Below are positions 1-9,885 of a stretch of 64,000 nucleotides of DNA, piece by piece. The stretch spans positions 1,550,001 to 1,614,000 of the forward strand of contig NZ_CP039903.1 of the NCBI RefSeq assembly GCF_005221385.1, written 5' to 3'. The position numbers were made by a program, and so were the translations under genes. This DNA is from Agrobacterium tumefaciens. GTDB taxonomy: Bacteria; Pseudomonadota; Alphaproteobacteria; Rhizobiales; Rhizobiaceae. A model generated the notes under the pieces. The model had not been told where the DNA came from and did not search any database. It worked only from the letters and a program-made list of their open reading frames with translations. Numbering within the stretch: the first letter of the stretch is position 1; each line of letters starts with the position of its first letter.

Positions 1-708
1 GGCGCCTTCGGCAATGCCGCCGATGCGCGCGAGCTTGCACTGCTGGGCGATGCGGCGAAAACCATGCCGCCGGAGCTTTTGGCGGGAACCTATGCCATGC
101 CCACCACCGACGGCACCGGTGCGGACCGCAAGGTGCTGAAACTGGCCGTCGATAAGCTGAAAGAGGCCGGATACAGCATCAAGAACGGCAGGATGTCCGA
201 CGCCAATGGCCGTCAGCTCGCCTTCGAGATCATGACGCAGAACCCGGCGCAGGAGCGCATAGCGCTTGCCTATCAGCGCTCCCTCAACCTGATCGGCGTC
301 GCCATGGGCATCCGCTCGGTTGATGACGGCCAATATCAGGCCCGCTCAAACAGCTTCGATTATGACATGATCATCCGCTCCCTGCCCTCCTCGCTTTCGC
401 CGGGGGCGGAGCAGCTCAACCGCTGGAGTTCGCTCTCGCGGGATGCGCAGGGCAGCTTCAACTATGCGGGGGCCGCTAATCCCGATATAGACCGGATGAT
501 CGAGGCCCTGCTGCAGGCCCGTTCGACGGAAGATTTCCAGGCAGCCGTGCGCGGTTACGACCGCCTGCTGGTTGCCGGTCACTACGTCATTCCGCTCTAT
601 TACATCGGTGCGCAGTGGATCGCCCGCTGGAAATATATCGACCGCCCGGATATCACCCCGATATCAGGCAATCAGAAACAGACCTGGTGGGATGCGCGGG
701 CGCAATAA
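1..708 (+). CDS. ABC transporter substrate-binding protein, family 5 (C-terminal part)
   Basis: The reading frame is open from base 1, so the N-terminus lies outside the window; about 235 residues are visible. The segment resembles the C-terminal lobe of YejA/OppA-like periplasmic binding proteins that deliver peptides or similar ligands to an ABC importer. Supporting features are the stretch on modelling an alternative ligand-side lobe (ERIALAYQRSLNLIGV), the repeated Tyr/Trp-rich region, and the typical C-terminal ending after IPLYYIG and WWDA. The substrate cannot be told from this part. The next gene starts 27 bases downstream and could be co-transcribed, but it is functionally unrelated. 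Confidence 0.8.
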   Translation, partial: GAFGNAADARELALLGDAAKTMPPELLAGTYAMPTTDGTGADRKVLKLAVDKLKEAGYSIKNGRMSDANGRQLAFEIMTQNPAQERIALAYQRSLNLIGVAMGIRSVDDGQYQARSNSFDYDMIIRSLPSSLSPGAEQLNRWSSLSRDAQGSFNYAGAANPDIDRMIEALLQARSTEDFQAAVRGYDRLLVAGHYVIPLYYIGAQWIARWKYIDRPDITPISGNQKQTWWDARAQ

Positions 709-735
709 CCGGTCCAGACAAGGGAAGATAAAACC

Positions 736-1404
736 ATGGAACGCATCGTTATCGACGTCGTATCGGATATGGTCTGCCCCTGGTGTTATCTTGGCAAGGC
801 AAGGCTCGATCTTGCCATTGCCGAGGTGCAGGACGAGATCAGCGTCGACGTGAACTGGCGTCCCTATCGCCTCAATCCAGACTATCCGCCTGAGGGCGTC
901 GACCAGAAAGCCGCTCTCGAGGAAAAGCTCGGCAAGGAGCGTCTGGAGCAGGCGCATGCCAGCCTGGTGCAGCTCGGCAAGGAAGTCGGCATCCACTATG
1001 ATTTCGATGCGATCAAGATCGGCCCGAATACACTCGACGCACACCGCCTGTCGCTCTGGGCCCATTCGGAGGGCCGCGACATTCAGGAAAAGATCGTCAC
1101 CGGTCTGTTCAAGGCAAATTTCGAGGAAGGTCGCAATATCGGCGATCACGCCGTGCTGACCGATATAGCCGAAAAGGCCGGCATGGACGCCAAGGTCGTG
1201 GCGCGGCTCCTGGCATCCGACGCGGACAAGGATACGGTTGTCGCTGAAATTGATGCGGCGCAACAAATGGGCGTTGCAGGCGTGCCGTTTTTCATCCTCG
1301 ACCAGAAATATGCCATCAGCGGCGCGCAAACGCCTGATGTATTGATTGCTGCACTGCGGGATATTGCAAAAATCAAGACGGACGAGCATAAGTCGATGAA
1401 CTGA
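736..1404 (+). CDS. DsbA-family oxidoreductase (FrnE-like)
   Basis: 222 residues, the usual length for the FrnE/2-hydroxychromene-2-carboxylate isomerase branch of the DsbA thioredoxin fold. The CPWC redox motif lies at residues 14-17, directly after the first beta strand, and a cis-Pro segment (GVAGVPFFIL) sits near residue 180. There is no signal peptide, so a cytoplasmic thiol-disulfide oxidoreductase is likely. The ATG is preceded by a purine-rich stretch (GGGAAGATAAAACC). Substrates of these proteins are generally unknown. Confidence 0.88.
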   Translation: MERIVIDVVSDMVCPWCYLGKARLDLAIAEVQDEISVDVNWRPYRLNPDYPPEGVDQKAALEEKLGKERLEQAHASLVQLGKEVGIHYDFDAIKIGPNTLDAHRLSLWAHSEGRDIQEKIVTGLFKANFEEGRNIGDHAVLTDIAEKAGMDAKVVARLLASDADKDTVVAEIDAAQQMGVAGVPFFILDQKYAISGAQTPDVLIAALRDIAKIKTDEHKSMN

Positions 1405-1456
1405 CGGTCGAACCACCGGCAGCTTACCCTAACCGATAAACTGTTGGTGTTTTCCC

Positions 1457-2398
1457 GTGTCGGACCAGACCCTGAAAGGCATTCTGCTTGCCTTTGCCGC
1501 CTTCGCTGCCTACGCATGGAGCGACGCGAGCGTTAAACTCATAGAAGGCCAGATTTCGCCGATCGAATCGGCCTTCTTCGGCGCCGTCTTCGGCCTCGCC
1601 GCCCTGCCCTTCATCCGCAAGCGTAACGACCGCTGGGCGGATGTCATCAAGACGACGAACCGCCCGCTCTGGCTCATCCGCTTTTTTGCCTCCGGCATCG
1701 GCGCGGTCGGCAGCGTCACCGCCTTCACGCACCTCTCCATGGCTGAAGCCTTTGCCTTGATCTTCCTGCTTCCTTCCTTCGTCACCATCATGTCGGTGGT
1801 ATTTTTGAAGGAACAGGTCGGCATCAAGCGCTGGTCGGCAGTCATTATCGGTTTCATCGGCGTGCTGATCATTCTCAGACCAGGTTTCCGCGAGCTGGGC
1901 ATCGGCCATCTGGGCGCCATCCTCGGTGGCTTGAGCGGCGCGCTGTCCATCGTCATCTTCCGCGCCATGGGGCCCTCCGAAAAGAATGTGTCGCTGTACG
2001 GCGCGGGCGTGCTGGGCTGTCTGGCGATCAGTGGCTTTGCCATGATCCCCACCTTCGTGCCGCCCAGCGGTCAGCAATGGCTGCTTCTGGCCGGTTACGG
2101 CCTGTTTGCCGCCGTCGGCAACGTGCTGGTCATGTATGCCGCCCGTTATGCGCCCGCCGCCATGATCGGCCCGACGCAATATAGCCAGATGCTCTGGGCG
2201 ATCTTCTTCGGATACCTGATCTTCGGTGACCATATCGATGGCTGGATGCTGGTCGGCATCGCCCTCATCGTTGGTTCCGGAATGCTGACGCTCATCCGTG
2301 AAAAGCAGCGAAAAGTGCCGATGCCAGCCTCGATCGCGGCCACCGACCAGAACGTCGCAGTCGGCATCACGCCGGAAGAAGCACCGCGACCGCTTTAG
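1457..2398 (+). CDS. EamA/DMT-family membrane transporter
   Basis: 313 residues with about ten hydrophobic segments arranged as two EamA repeats, as in the drug/metabolite transporter superfamily. The second repeat ends in a short charged tail (REKQRK) followed by a polar C-terminus. It is an inner-membrane carrier, probably an exporter of a small metabolite; the ligand cannot be inferred. The first start codon of the frame is GTG (GTGTCGGACCAG). Confidence 0.88.
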   Translation: MSDQTLKGILLAFAAFAAYAWSDASVKLIEGQISPIESAFFGAVFGLAALPFIRKRNDRWADVIKTTNRPLWLIRFFASGIGAVGSVTAFTHLSMAEAFALIFLLPSFVTIMSVVFLKEQVGIKRWSAVIIGFIGVLIILRPGFRELGIGHLGAILGGLSGALSIVIFRAMGPSEKNVSLYGAGVLGCLAISGFAMIPTFVPPSGQQWLLLAGYGLFAAVGNVLVMYAARYAPAAMIGPTQYSQMLWAIFFGYLIFGDHIDGWMLVGIALIVGSGMLTLIREKQRKVPMPASIAATDQNVAVGITPEEAPRPL

Positions 2399-2442
2399 TC
2401 CCGGCGCGTTCTTCCATAGCTATTATACTGTTGGCAGCGAAC

Positions 2443-2781
2443 TCAGTCGCAGACCCGTGCGCGATACATGTCGCCCCAGCCATTCTGCCGCCAGACGACG
2501 TGGCAGCGCGGATAGGCCGGCTGATAGATCACTGGAGGGCCATAAACCGGCGGGCCGTAAAAAGGCTCGCCATAATAAGGGCCGCCATAAGAATGCCGCG
2601 CCCCGGCAATGATGGCGCCGCCGATAATTGCTCCGGCGATACCTGCGGCAATGCCGGCGCCGCCATGTCCGTGTCCGAAATGGCCGCGTGCTTCCGCCTG
2701 ACTGGTGGTGGCAATTGTGGTGCCCGCAATTGTCAAAGCAATCAGACCTGCGGAGACGAACCTGTTCATCCTGGTCCACAT
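2443..2781 (-). CDS. small exported Gly/Tyr/Pro-rich protein
   Basis: 112 residues. The chosen ATG at 2781 has AAGGAG just upstream; a longer in-frame start adds eight basic residues without a better ribosome site. The N-terminus is a signal peptide (hydrophobic core LIALTIAGTTIA, cleavage near SQAEA). After it come a glycine-rich hydrophobic stretch, a GGPYYGEPFYGPP-type Tyr/Pro region, and a C-terminal segment with two cysteines. Similar short envelope proteins are common in rhizobia and no function is assigned. It converges on the EamA gene. Confidence 0.7.
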   Translation of the reverse strand: MWTRMNRFVSAGLIALTIAGTTIATTSQAEARGHFGHGHGGAGIAAGIAGAIIGGAIIAGARHSYGGPYYGEPFYGPPVYGPPVIYQPAYPRCHVVWRQNGWGDMYRARVCD

Positions 2782-2956
2782 TGTCTTGCTCCTTCGTCTT
2801 CCCACTCGCGCATCATATTGGGCGCAGTGCAGGAGATGAAAACAAGACTACGCCCGCCGAAGCTACCGGCGCATGTCCGTTTCATTACATCCCGGTAATG
2901 TTTGCAGAGCCTTGAGGTGTTGGCTTTGGGGAGGTTGTCGATTGACAGCGGACGAG

Positions 2957-3135
2957 GCGTGTGGGGCTTACCCCCTCTGCCCTGCCGGGCATCTCCCCCT
3001 CAAGGGGGGAGATCGGCAAGAGGCGCTGCCGTCACTTCATTCTCAAGCGCCGAGATGAGCAAGACCTTGCCGCAGATCGATCTCCCCCCTTGAGGGGGAG
3101 ATGCCCGGCAGGACAGAGGGGGGTAAGCCCCACGC
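2957..3135. repeat. long imperfect palindrome, rhizobial intergenic repeat
   Basis: Two arms of about 56 bases (2959-3015 and 3078-3133) are near-perfect reverse complements and both contain GGGGCTTACCCC-like and CTGCCGGGCATCTCCCCCT-like words. A unique spacer of about 60 bases separates them. The element fills most of the gap between the exported protein gene and the 3' end of mfd. It looks like a mobile palindromic unit of the kind found repeatedly in rhizobial genomes; the family assignment is inference. The rest of the 2782-3174 gap shows no gene. Confidence 0.75.
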
Positions 3136-3174
3136 ACCCTCAATCCGTTGTGAATGCCCGCCGAAGGCTCACAT

Positions 3175-6100
3175 CTAGGACCGCGCCAATTCCGCCAGCT
3201 GCGTCATGATCATCGCCGCACCCGCCAGACGCTTTTCCGGCGTCGGCAGATCGCGCGTCAGGAACAGGCTGTGGTCGGGCCGGATTTTCGCCATGGAGCC
3301 TTGCTTGCCAATATAGGCGACGAGTGCCGCCGGGTTCGGGAATTCCTTATGACGGAATTGCAGCACCACGCCCTTCGGCCCGGCATCCACCTTCTCGACA
3401 TTGGCAACGCGGCAGAGCGACTTGATGTAAACGATCTTGAGGAGATGCTGCACCTCTTTCGGCAGCGGGCCGAAACGGTCGATCATTTCCGCGCCGAAAC
3501 CGTCGATCTCGCTGATATCGGCAAGCTCGCCGAGACGGCGGTAGAGACCCATGCGCAGATGCAGATCCGGCACATAGTCTTCCGGGATCATCACGGAGGT
3601 GCCAACAGAGATTTGCGGCGACCAGCCGCTGTCGCGCACCTCTTCGTCACCCTTCACCTCGGCGACAGCTTCTTCCAGCATCTGCTGGTAAAGTTCAAAA
3701 CCGACTTCCTTGATATGCCCGGACTGTTCCTCGCCAAGCAGATTGCCCGCGCCGCGAATATCCAGATCGTGGCTCGCCAGCTGGAAACCGGCGCCGAGCG
3801 TATCCAGCGATTGCAGCACCTTCAGCCGCCGCTCCGCCATCGTCGTCAGCACCTTGTTGACCGGCAGGGTGAACAGCGCAAAGGCGCGCACCTTGGAACG
3901 GCCGACACGGCCGCGCAGCTGATAAAGCTGGGCGAGACCGAACATATCGGCGCGATGCACGATCAGCGTGTTGGCGGTCGGCACATCGAGACCGGATTCG
4001 ACGATGGTGGTCGACAGCAGCACGTCGTATTTGCCGTCATAGAAGGCGTTCATGATGTCTTCGAGTTCGCCCGCTGCCATCTGGCCATGCGCAACCGCCA
4101 CTTTCAGCTCCGGCACATCCGATTGCAGGAAAGCATGAATATCGGCGAGATCGGCAAGGCGCGGGCAGACATAGAAACTCTGACCGCCGCGATAATGCTC
4201 GCGCATCAGCGTTTCGCGGATCACCAGCGGATCGAAAGGTGAAATGAAGGTGCGCACCGCCATGCGGTCCACCGGCGGCGTGGTGATGAGCGAGAGTTCA
4301 CGCACACCCGTCATGGCCAGTTGCAGCGTGCGCGGAATTGGCGTGGCCGACAGCGTCAGAACGTGGACGTCGCTTTTCAGCTCCTTCAGCCGTTCCTTGT
4401 GCTTGACGCCAAAATGCTGCTCCTCATCGATGATGAGCAGGCCGAGATTGGCGAAGCTTATTCCAGCGCCAAGCAGCGCGTGCGTGCCGACGACGATATC
4501 CGTCTTGCCGTCTGCCACTTCCTTTTTTGTCAGCGTCAGTTCCTTGGAGCCGACGAGACGCGAAGCCTGCTGCACCCGGATAGGCAACCCACGGAAACGT
4601 TCAGAGAAGGTGCGGAAATGCTGGCGGGAAAGCAGCGTGGTCGGCACCACCACCGCCACCTGCACGCCGTTCATGGCAGCGAGGAAGGCGGCGCGCAACG
4701 CCACTTCGGTCTTGCCGAAACCGACATCGCCGCAGATGAGGCGGTCCATCGGCCGGCCAGCACCGAGATCTTCACGCACCGCCTCAATGGCATTCAGCTG
4801 GTCCTCGGTCTCGTCATAGGGGAAACGGGCGGCAAATTCATCGTAAAGCCCGTCCGGCGCAACCAGCGCCGGCGCGTGGCGCACCAACCGAGCCGCCGCA
4901 ATGCGGATAAGCTCATCGGCCATGTCGAGCAGGCGCTTCTTGAGCTTGGCCTTGCGCATCTGCCATGCGCCGCCGCCCAGCTTGTCGAGCGTCGCTTCCG
5001 CTGCGTCAGAGCCGTAACGGGAAAGAAGATCGATGTTTTCGACCGGCAGGAACAGCTTGGCATCATCGGCATAGTGCAGTTCGAGGCAGGCGCGCGGGGC
5101 ACCCGCTGCCTCGATGGTCTGCAAGCCGACGAAGCGGCCGATACCATGTTCGGCGTGGACGACAAGCGAACCCTCGTCCAGACCGGCCACTTCGGAGATG
5201 AAATCCGCGCCGCGCTTGCGGCGCTTGGAGCGCCGCACCATGCGGTCGCCGAGAATATCCTGCTCGCCGATGACGGCCAGCGTTCCGGTCTCGAAGCCGG
5301 CTTCAAGGCTCAGCACCGCTGCTGCCGCCTCTCCCTTGCCGAGCTTTTCCACCTCTTTCAGCGATGTTACCGGCTTGATGTTTTCAAGCCCGTGTTCGTT
5401 GAGCACCTGCAACAGCCGGTCGAGCGAGCCTTCCGACCAGCCCGTGATCAGCACCTTCCAGCCCTTGGCGCGGCGATCCGCAATATGCTTCACCGCCAGA
5501 TCGAAAACATTGACCCGCTCTTCGCTCTCGCCTTCGCTTAATGGCCGCGCCCAGCGGGGGCCGACATGGGCATCGAGCGTCGCGACCGGGCGGCCTTCGC
5601 TGTCATGTTCGTTGAAGGGCGTCAGGCGCACCGCGTTGACGCCGGCAAGCATCGCATCGAAGCTCTTGCCGTCGAGATAAAGCTGTCCGGGCGAAACGGG
5701 CTTATAGGGCGCGCCCTGCGTCGAACCCTTGGTTTCGCCAGAGGCCCGGCGAGCTTCGTAATAATCAAGCACCAGCTTGGAGCGCTCTTTCGCCGCCTCC
5801 TTCGCCGTGTGATCGGTGACGATACGAAAACCCTTCAAGTAGTCGAAGGCGGTCTCCAGCTGCTCGTAAAACAGCGGCAGCCAGTGCTCCATGCCTGCGT
5901 AACGGCGGCCCTCGGACACGGCTTGGTAAAGCGCATCATCGCGGGTCGCAGCGCCAAACAGCGACAGGTAATTCTTGCGGAACCGGCCGATCGTATCCGG
6001 CGTCAGCGTCACTTCGCTCATCGGGTTGAGATCAAGCGAACGCGCCTGGGCAATGGTGCGCTGGCTGGCCGGATCGAAGGTGCGAATGCTTTCCAGCGTA

Positions 6101-6672
6101 TCGCCGAAGAAATCGAGCCGCACCGGCTCTTCCGTGCCGGGAACGAAAACATCGAGAATGCCGCCGCGCACGGCAAATTCGCCCACTTCGCGTACCGTCG
6201 CCACCCGGTCGAAACCGTTGCGCTCCAGCCGCGCGGCAATCTCTTCCATGCGGATCTGGTTGCCGGGCTTGGCCGAAAAGCCGAGGCTTTCGATAATGTC
6301 GCGCGGCGCCATCTTCTGCAGCATGGCGTTGACGGTAACAAGCACGATGGCCGGATGCGGCTTCTTCGCATGGCTGATGAGGCCGGAGAGCGCAGCCAAC
6401 CTGCGCGCCGAAGTGTCGGCGCTCGGTGACACGCGATCATAGGGCAAACAGTCCCAGGCCGGCAGCGTCATGACCGGAATATCCGGCGCGACGAAACCGA
6501 GGATCTGTTCGAGATCGGCGACCCGCTGGCCATCCGACATCACGTAAGCCACCGATGTGCCCGCCCGCGCCATATCTGCAAGCAGCAGGGCTTCCATGCC
6601 GGAAGGCACATTTCCGATGGTCAGCGGCGTATCTGCCGACGTCACCAGCTTTGCATCGAATCCGGCTATCAT
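3175..6672 (-). CDS. mfd: transcription-repair coupling factor Mfd
   Basis: 1165 residues, standard length. Mfd removes stalled RNA polymerase and recruits UvrA to the damaged strand. The N-terminal third is UvrB-like (GGILDVFVPG near residue 170). A CarD-like RNA polymerase-interacting domain follows (SLVVHAEHGIGRFVG near 500). The SF2 translocase has Walker A GDVGFGKT, DEEQHFG as the DEx box, and the RecG-type TRG region QLRGRVGRS. The C-terminal regulatory domain is present. The start codon is 3 bases after the sdhE stop, indicating co-transcription. Confidence 0.98.
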   Translation of the reverse strand: MIAGFDAKLVTSADTPLTIGNVPSGMEALLLADMARAGTSVAYVMSDGQRVADLEQILGFVAPDIPVMTLPAWDCLPYDRVSPSADTSARRLAALSGLISHAKKPHPAIVLVTVNAMLQKMAPRDIIESLGFSAKPGNQIRMEEIAARLERNGFDRVATVREVGEFAVRGGILDVFVPGTEEPVRLDFFGDTLESIRTFDPASQRTIAQARSLDLNPMSEVTLTPDTIGRFRKNYLSLFGAATRDDALYQAVSEGRRYAGMEHWLPLFYEQLETAFDYLKGFRIVTDHTAKEAAKERSKLVLDYYEARRASGETKGSTQGAPYKPVSPGQLYLDGKSFDAMLAGVNAVRLTPFNEHDSEGRPVATLDAHVGPRWARPLSEGESEERVNVFDLAVKHIADRRAKGWKVLITGWSEGSLDRLLQVLNEHGLENIKPVTSLKEVEKLGKGEAAAAVLSLEAGFETGTLAVIGEQDILGDRMVRRSKRRKRGADFISEVAGLDEGSLVVHAEHGIGRFVGLQTIEAAGAPRACLELHYADDAKLFLPVENIDLLSRYGSDAAEATLDKLGGGAWQMRKAKLKKRLLDMADELIRIAAARLVRHAPALVAPDGLYDEFAARFPYDETEDQLNAIEAVREDLGAGRPMDRLICGDVGFGKTEVALRAAFLAAMNGVQVAVVVPTTLLSRQHFRTFSERFRGLPIRVQQASRLVGSKELTLTKKEVADGKTDIVVGTHALLGAGISFANLGLLIIDEEQHFGVKHKERLKELKSDVHVLTLSATPIPRTLQLAMTGVRELSLITTPPVDRMAVRTFISPFDPLVIRETLMREHYRGGQSFYVCPRLADLADIHAFLQSDVPELKVAVAHGQMAAGELEDIMNAFYDGKYDVLLSTTIVESGLDVPTANTLIVHRADMFGLAQLYQLRGRVGRSKVRAFALFTLPVNKVLTTMAERRLKVLQSLDTLGAGFQLASHDLDIRGAGNLLGEEQSGHIKEVGFELYQQMLEEAVAEVKGDEEVRDSGWSPQISVGTSVMIPEDYVPDLHLRMGLYRRLGELADISEIDGFGAEMIDRFGPLPKEVQHLLKIVYIKSLCRVANVEKVDAGPKGVVLQFRHKEFPNPAALVAYIGKQGSMAKIRPDHSLFLTRDLPTPEKRLAGAAMIMTQLAELARS

Positions 6673-6675
6673 GTT

Positions 6676-6987
6676 TCAGGCTTTCAGGGTTTCGGCTGTG
6701 ACGAGATCGAAATCGGGACGATAGGAAGCGATCTTCTCAAACAGCGGCGTCTGGAACTTTTCCGGTATGGCAAGCGCGCCCGTCACCATCTTGACGAGGT
6801 CGTTATCCTCTTCATCCATGATGATTTCCAGCTCATCGAGCTGGTCTTCGGAAAGTCCGGCAATATTGTCTTCCGCGAATTGCCCGAGCACCAGATCCAT
6901 CTCGCGAATGCCCCGGTGCCAGCAGCGGTAAAGGATCCGCCGGCGTCTCGGATCGAGGTCGGCACTTGTGCGCACCAGTCCAGTCAT
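6676..6987 (-). CDS. sdhE: FAD assembly factor SdhE
   Basis: 103 residues of the SdhE/DUF339 family, which promotes covalent flavinylation of succinate dehydrogenase. The signature RGxxE appears as HRGIREMD near residue 25, followed by the acidic DELEIIMDEEDND segment typical of the family. A GTG lies three codons upstream, but GAAAGG is correctly spaced only for the ATG at 6987, so that start is chosen. It lies directly upstream of mfd. Confidence 0.93.
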   Translation of the reverse strand: MTGLVRTSADLDPRRRRILYRCWHRGIREMDLVLGQFAEDNIAGLSEDQLDELEIIMDEEDNDLVKMVTGALAIPEKFQTPLFEKIASYRPDFDLVTAETLKA

Positions 6988-7176
6988 CGCATTCACCTTT
7001 CGGTTGGCTATTCAACAGGATGTTGACTGCGACCTCCTATAGAACAGGAGGCGAACGCTTGGGAACCGGTTTTTATCGAAATAATGCCGCAGTAGTGAAA
7101 ATCTGCCGGTGATAACCCGCCTTTGTCCGCCCCCAAGTCTTGCATAACGCGTCCCCTTCCCCGATTTTGCTGACCC

Positions 7177-9282
7177 ATGCGCCCGGCCATTCTCGATCCG
7201 CTGTTTGCCTCCGTCTCCACCCTTGCGGGTGTGGGGCCGAAGCTTGCCGATCTTCTTGCCAAGCTCTTGAACCGGGAAAGCGCGGACGACACCCGTGTCA
7301 TCGATCTTCTGTTCCATGCGCCGTCAAATGTCATCGACCGCCGCAACCGCCCCGGCATTGCGCTGGCGGCTCCCGGCGTCATTGTCACCATTCAGGGACG
7401 CGTCGACCGCCACCAGCCACCGCCATCGGGCAACCGTTCCGCACCCTACCGGGTTTTCCTGCATGACGAGACCGGCGAACTGGCGCTGACCTTCTTCCGC
7501 GCCAAGGGCGACTGGCTGTCCAAAGCCCTGCCTGTCGATGAAGAGGTTCTCGTCAGTGGCAAGGTGGACTGGTTCAACGGCCGCGCCTCCATGGTGCATC
7601 CGGATTTCATGGTGAAGCTGTCCGAGGCCGAGAACCTGCCGCTGGTGGAAGCGGTCTATCCCATGACTGCCGGGCTGTCTGCCAAGGTGCTGCGCAAGGC
7701 AATCGAAGCTGGGCTTTCAAAACTGCCCGCCTTTCCCGAATGGATGGACGAAACGCTCAAAACCCGGCAGGGTTTTGGCGATGTGGCATCGAGCTTCCGC
7801 GAGCTGCACGATCCGCGCGACAGCGCCGATATCGAGCCGCAGGCACCGGCGCGCCGGCGGCTTGCCTATGATGAATTCCTCGCCGGGCAATTGTCCTTGG
7901 CGCTGGTGCGCCAGCGGCTGCGCAAGGTGGCGGGCCAGCCGATCCGCGCCAAAGGTGACGTTGCCGCAAAAATTCTGTCGCAGCTGCCCTTCTCGCTGAC
8001 GGCAAGCCAGAGTGCTGCGGTGAAGGATATTTTGACCGATATGGCCGGCGAAGACCGTATGCTGCGGCTGCTGCAGGGCGATGTCGGCGCGGGCAAGACG
8101 CTGGTGGCGCTGATGGCCATGGCAACGGCGGTGGAGGCTGGTGGACAGGCGGTGCTGATGGCCCCGACCGAAATCCTTGCACGCCAGCACTATGCCACCA
8201 TCTCCAAACTCGCTCTCGCAGCAGGCATCACCGTCGAAGTGCTGACAGGCCGTACCAAGGGCAAGGAGCGTCGCGAGATCGAGGAGCGCGTCGCCTCCGG
8301 CGAAGCGCAGATCGTCATCGGCACGCATGCACTGTTTCAGGACAGCGTCGCTTACAAGAACCTCGTGCTTGCCGTGGTGGATGAACAGCACCGTTTCGGC
8401 GTGCACCAGCGCCTGCGCCTCACCGCCAAGGGCATCACGCCGCACATGCTGGTCATGACCGCCACGCCCATTCCGCGCACACTTGTCCTGGCAGCCTTCG
8501 GCGACATGGATGTGTCGAAACTCACAGAAAAACCCGCCGGTCGCAAGCCAATCCAGACCGTTACGATCCCAACCGAACGGATCGGCGATATTGTCGAGCG
8601 ACTGCGTTCAGCGCTGAAGGATGGCAAGAAGGCCTACTGGATCTGCCCGCTGGTGGAGGAAACGGAAGAATCCGACCTGATGTCGGCGGAAGAGCGCCAT
8701 GCGGTTCTCTCGCAGATGCTCGGCGCCAATATAGGTCTTATCCATGGCCGCATGAGCGGCCCGGAAAAAGACGCCGCCATGCTCGCTTTCAAGAGCGGTG
8801 AAACCCGGCTGCTGGTGGCAACGACGGTGGTGGAAGTCGGCGTCGACGTACCGGATGCGACAATCATGGTCATCGAACACGCCGAACGTTTCGGCCTCGC
8901 CCAGCTTCACCAGCTGCGCGGCCGGGTTGGACGCGGCGACGAGGCCTCCACCTGTATCCTGCTCTATAAAGGACCGCTCAGCGAAAATGGCCGCGCCCGG
9001 CTTTCCATCCTGCGCGACAGCGAGGACGGCTTCCTGATCGCGGAAGAGGATCTGAAGCTGCGTGGTGAAGGCGAGCTGCTCGGCACCCGCCAGTCCGGCA
9101 CGCCCGGTTTCCGTATCGCCAGCCTCGAGGCCCATGCCGACCTGTTGGAAATCGCCCGCAAGGACGCAGCCTATGTCATCGAGCGCGATCCCGAACTGAC
9201 AGGCCCGCGCGGCGAAAGCCTGCGCACCCTGCTCTATCTGCACCGCCGCGACGAAGCGATCCGCTTCCTGCACGCCGGCTGA
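7177..9282 (+). CDS. recG: ATP-dependent DNA helicase RecG
   Basis: 701 residues, full length. RecG remodels stalled replication forks and branched DNA. The N-terminal wedge/OB-fold region is followed by the SF2 core: Walker A GDVGAGKT (near residue 310), VVDEQHRFG as motif II, MTATPIPRTL as motif III, and the QLRGRVGRG and GTRQSG elements near the C-terminus. It diverges from sdhE-mfd, leaving about 190 bases for both promoters. Confidence 0.98.
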   Translation: MRPAILDPLFASVSTLAGVGPKLADLLAKLLNRESADDTRVIDLLFHAPSNVIDRRNRPGIALAAPGVIVTIQGRVDRHQPPPSGNRSAPYRVFLHDETGELALTFFRAKGDWLSKALPVDEEVLVSGKVDWFNGRASMVHPDFMVKLSEAENLPLVEAVYPMTAGLSAKVLRKAIEAGLSKLPAFPEWMDETLKTRQGFGDVASSFRELHDPRDSADIEPQAPARRRLAYDEFLAGQLSLALVRQRLRKVAGQPIRAKGDVAAKILSQLPFSLTASQSAAVKDILTDMAGEDRMLRLLQGDVGAGKTLVALMAMATAVEAGGQAVLMAPTEILARQHYATISKLALAAGITVEVLTGRTKGKERREIEERVASGEAQIVIGTHALFQDSVAYKNLVLAVVDEQHRFGVHQRLRLTAKGITPHMLVMTATPIPRTLVLAAFGDMDVSKLTEKPAGRKPIQTVTIPTERIGDIVERLRSALKDGKKAYWICPLVEETEESDLMSAEERHAVLSQMLGANIGLIHGRMSGPEKDAAMLAFKSGETRLLVATTVVEVGVDVPDATIMVIEHAERFGLAQLHQLRGRVGRGDEASTCILLYKGPLSENGRARLSILRDSEDGFLIAEEDLKLRGEGELLGTRQSGTPGFRIASLEAHADLLEIARKDAAYVIERDPELTGPRGESLRTLLYLHRRDEAIRFLHAG

Positions 9283-9294
9283 AAGTGAACCGCC

Positions 9295-9567
9295 ATGAAC
9301 ATGATCGACCCACGCCGCCCGCCACCCGCCTTCCGCAAAGGTTATGCACTGTGCTCGCCGCAGAATATCCTGCAACCCGAGACATTTGCGAAGAGCGAGA
9401 AAAAGGCGATCGGCAAGGCCTTCAAGAAACCCGGCCGCAAGAAAGCGTGGAGCCAGGCGCTGGAAGAAGGCTGGAGCGTGCGGCTGGTCTATATGCGGCT
9501 TTTCGTTCCCGTGTTTCACGCCACAACGACGGGCACAGAGGTTGATGATCTGGATGACGAGGATTGA
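9295..9567 (+). CDS. small conserved hypothetical protein
   Basis: 90 residues beginning 12 bases after recG and so probably in the same transcript. The protein is basic in the middle (KSEKKAIGKAFKKPGRKKAW), has a hydrophobic patch near residue 65, and ends in an acidic tail (DDLDDED). There is no signal peptide or recognised domain. The arrangement downstream of recG suggests a rhizobial conserved protein, but no function can be given. Confidence 0.6.
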   Translation: MNMIDPRRPPPAFRKGYALCSPQNILQPETFAKSEKKAIGKAFKKPGRKKAWSQALEEGWSVRLVYMRLFVPVFHATTTGTEVDDLDDED

Positions 9568-9592
9568 CCATGAAGTCTGAGGGACTGTTTGG

Positions 9593-9885
9593 CTAAAGCG
9601 CCGAAGGCCACCGCTGCGATGTGTGGATAATCGTCAAAACTTCGATATCCCGGCCAACGCGATAGGCAATGATGTAGGAAATGTCGGAAAGCACGGCTTC
9701 CCGCGTTCCCTTGATCCGCCCCCCACCCGTCCCATAGCAGGCTGATCAAGCAACATATCGACTGCCGAGACAAGGCGGGAAATCACACGGGCCGCAGCGG
9801 CTGGATTGTCCGTTTCGATATGCGCACCGATTTCATCGAGCCGTCGCAACGCCTGCAACGTCCATCGAATTTTTCGACCGCTCAT
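9593..9885 (-). pseudogene. ParE/RelE-family toxin, frameshifted
   Basis: The start (ATG at 9885) overlaps the antitoxin stop as ATGA. The first 55 residues (MSGRKIRWTLQALRRLDEIG, then AAARVISRLVSAVDMLLDQP) are a normal ParE-type toxin N-terminus. At a run of six C on the + strand (9719-9724) the frame breaks. The other frame continues with the expected family ending (GTREAVLSDISYIIAYRVGRDIEVLTIIHT-like) to a stop at 9593. The unshifted frame runs on as unrelated sequence. It is either a real inactivating slip or a sequencing error. Confidence 0.75.

Noticed and set aside
4321..5541. 406-residue ORF on the plus strand
   Set aside because: Antisense shadow of mfd, which is full length and certain.
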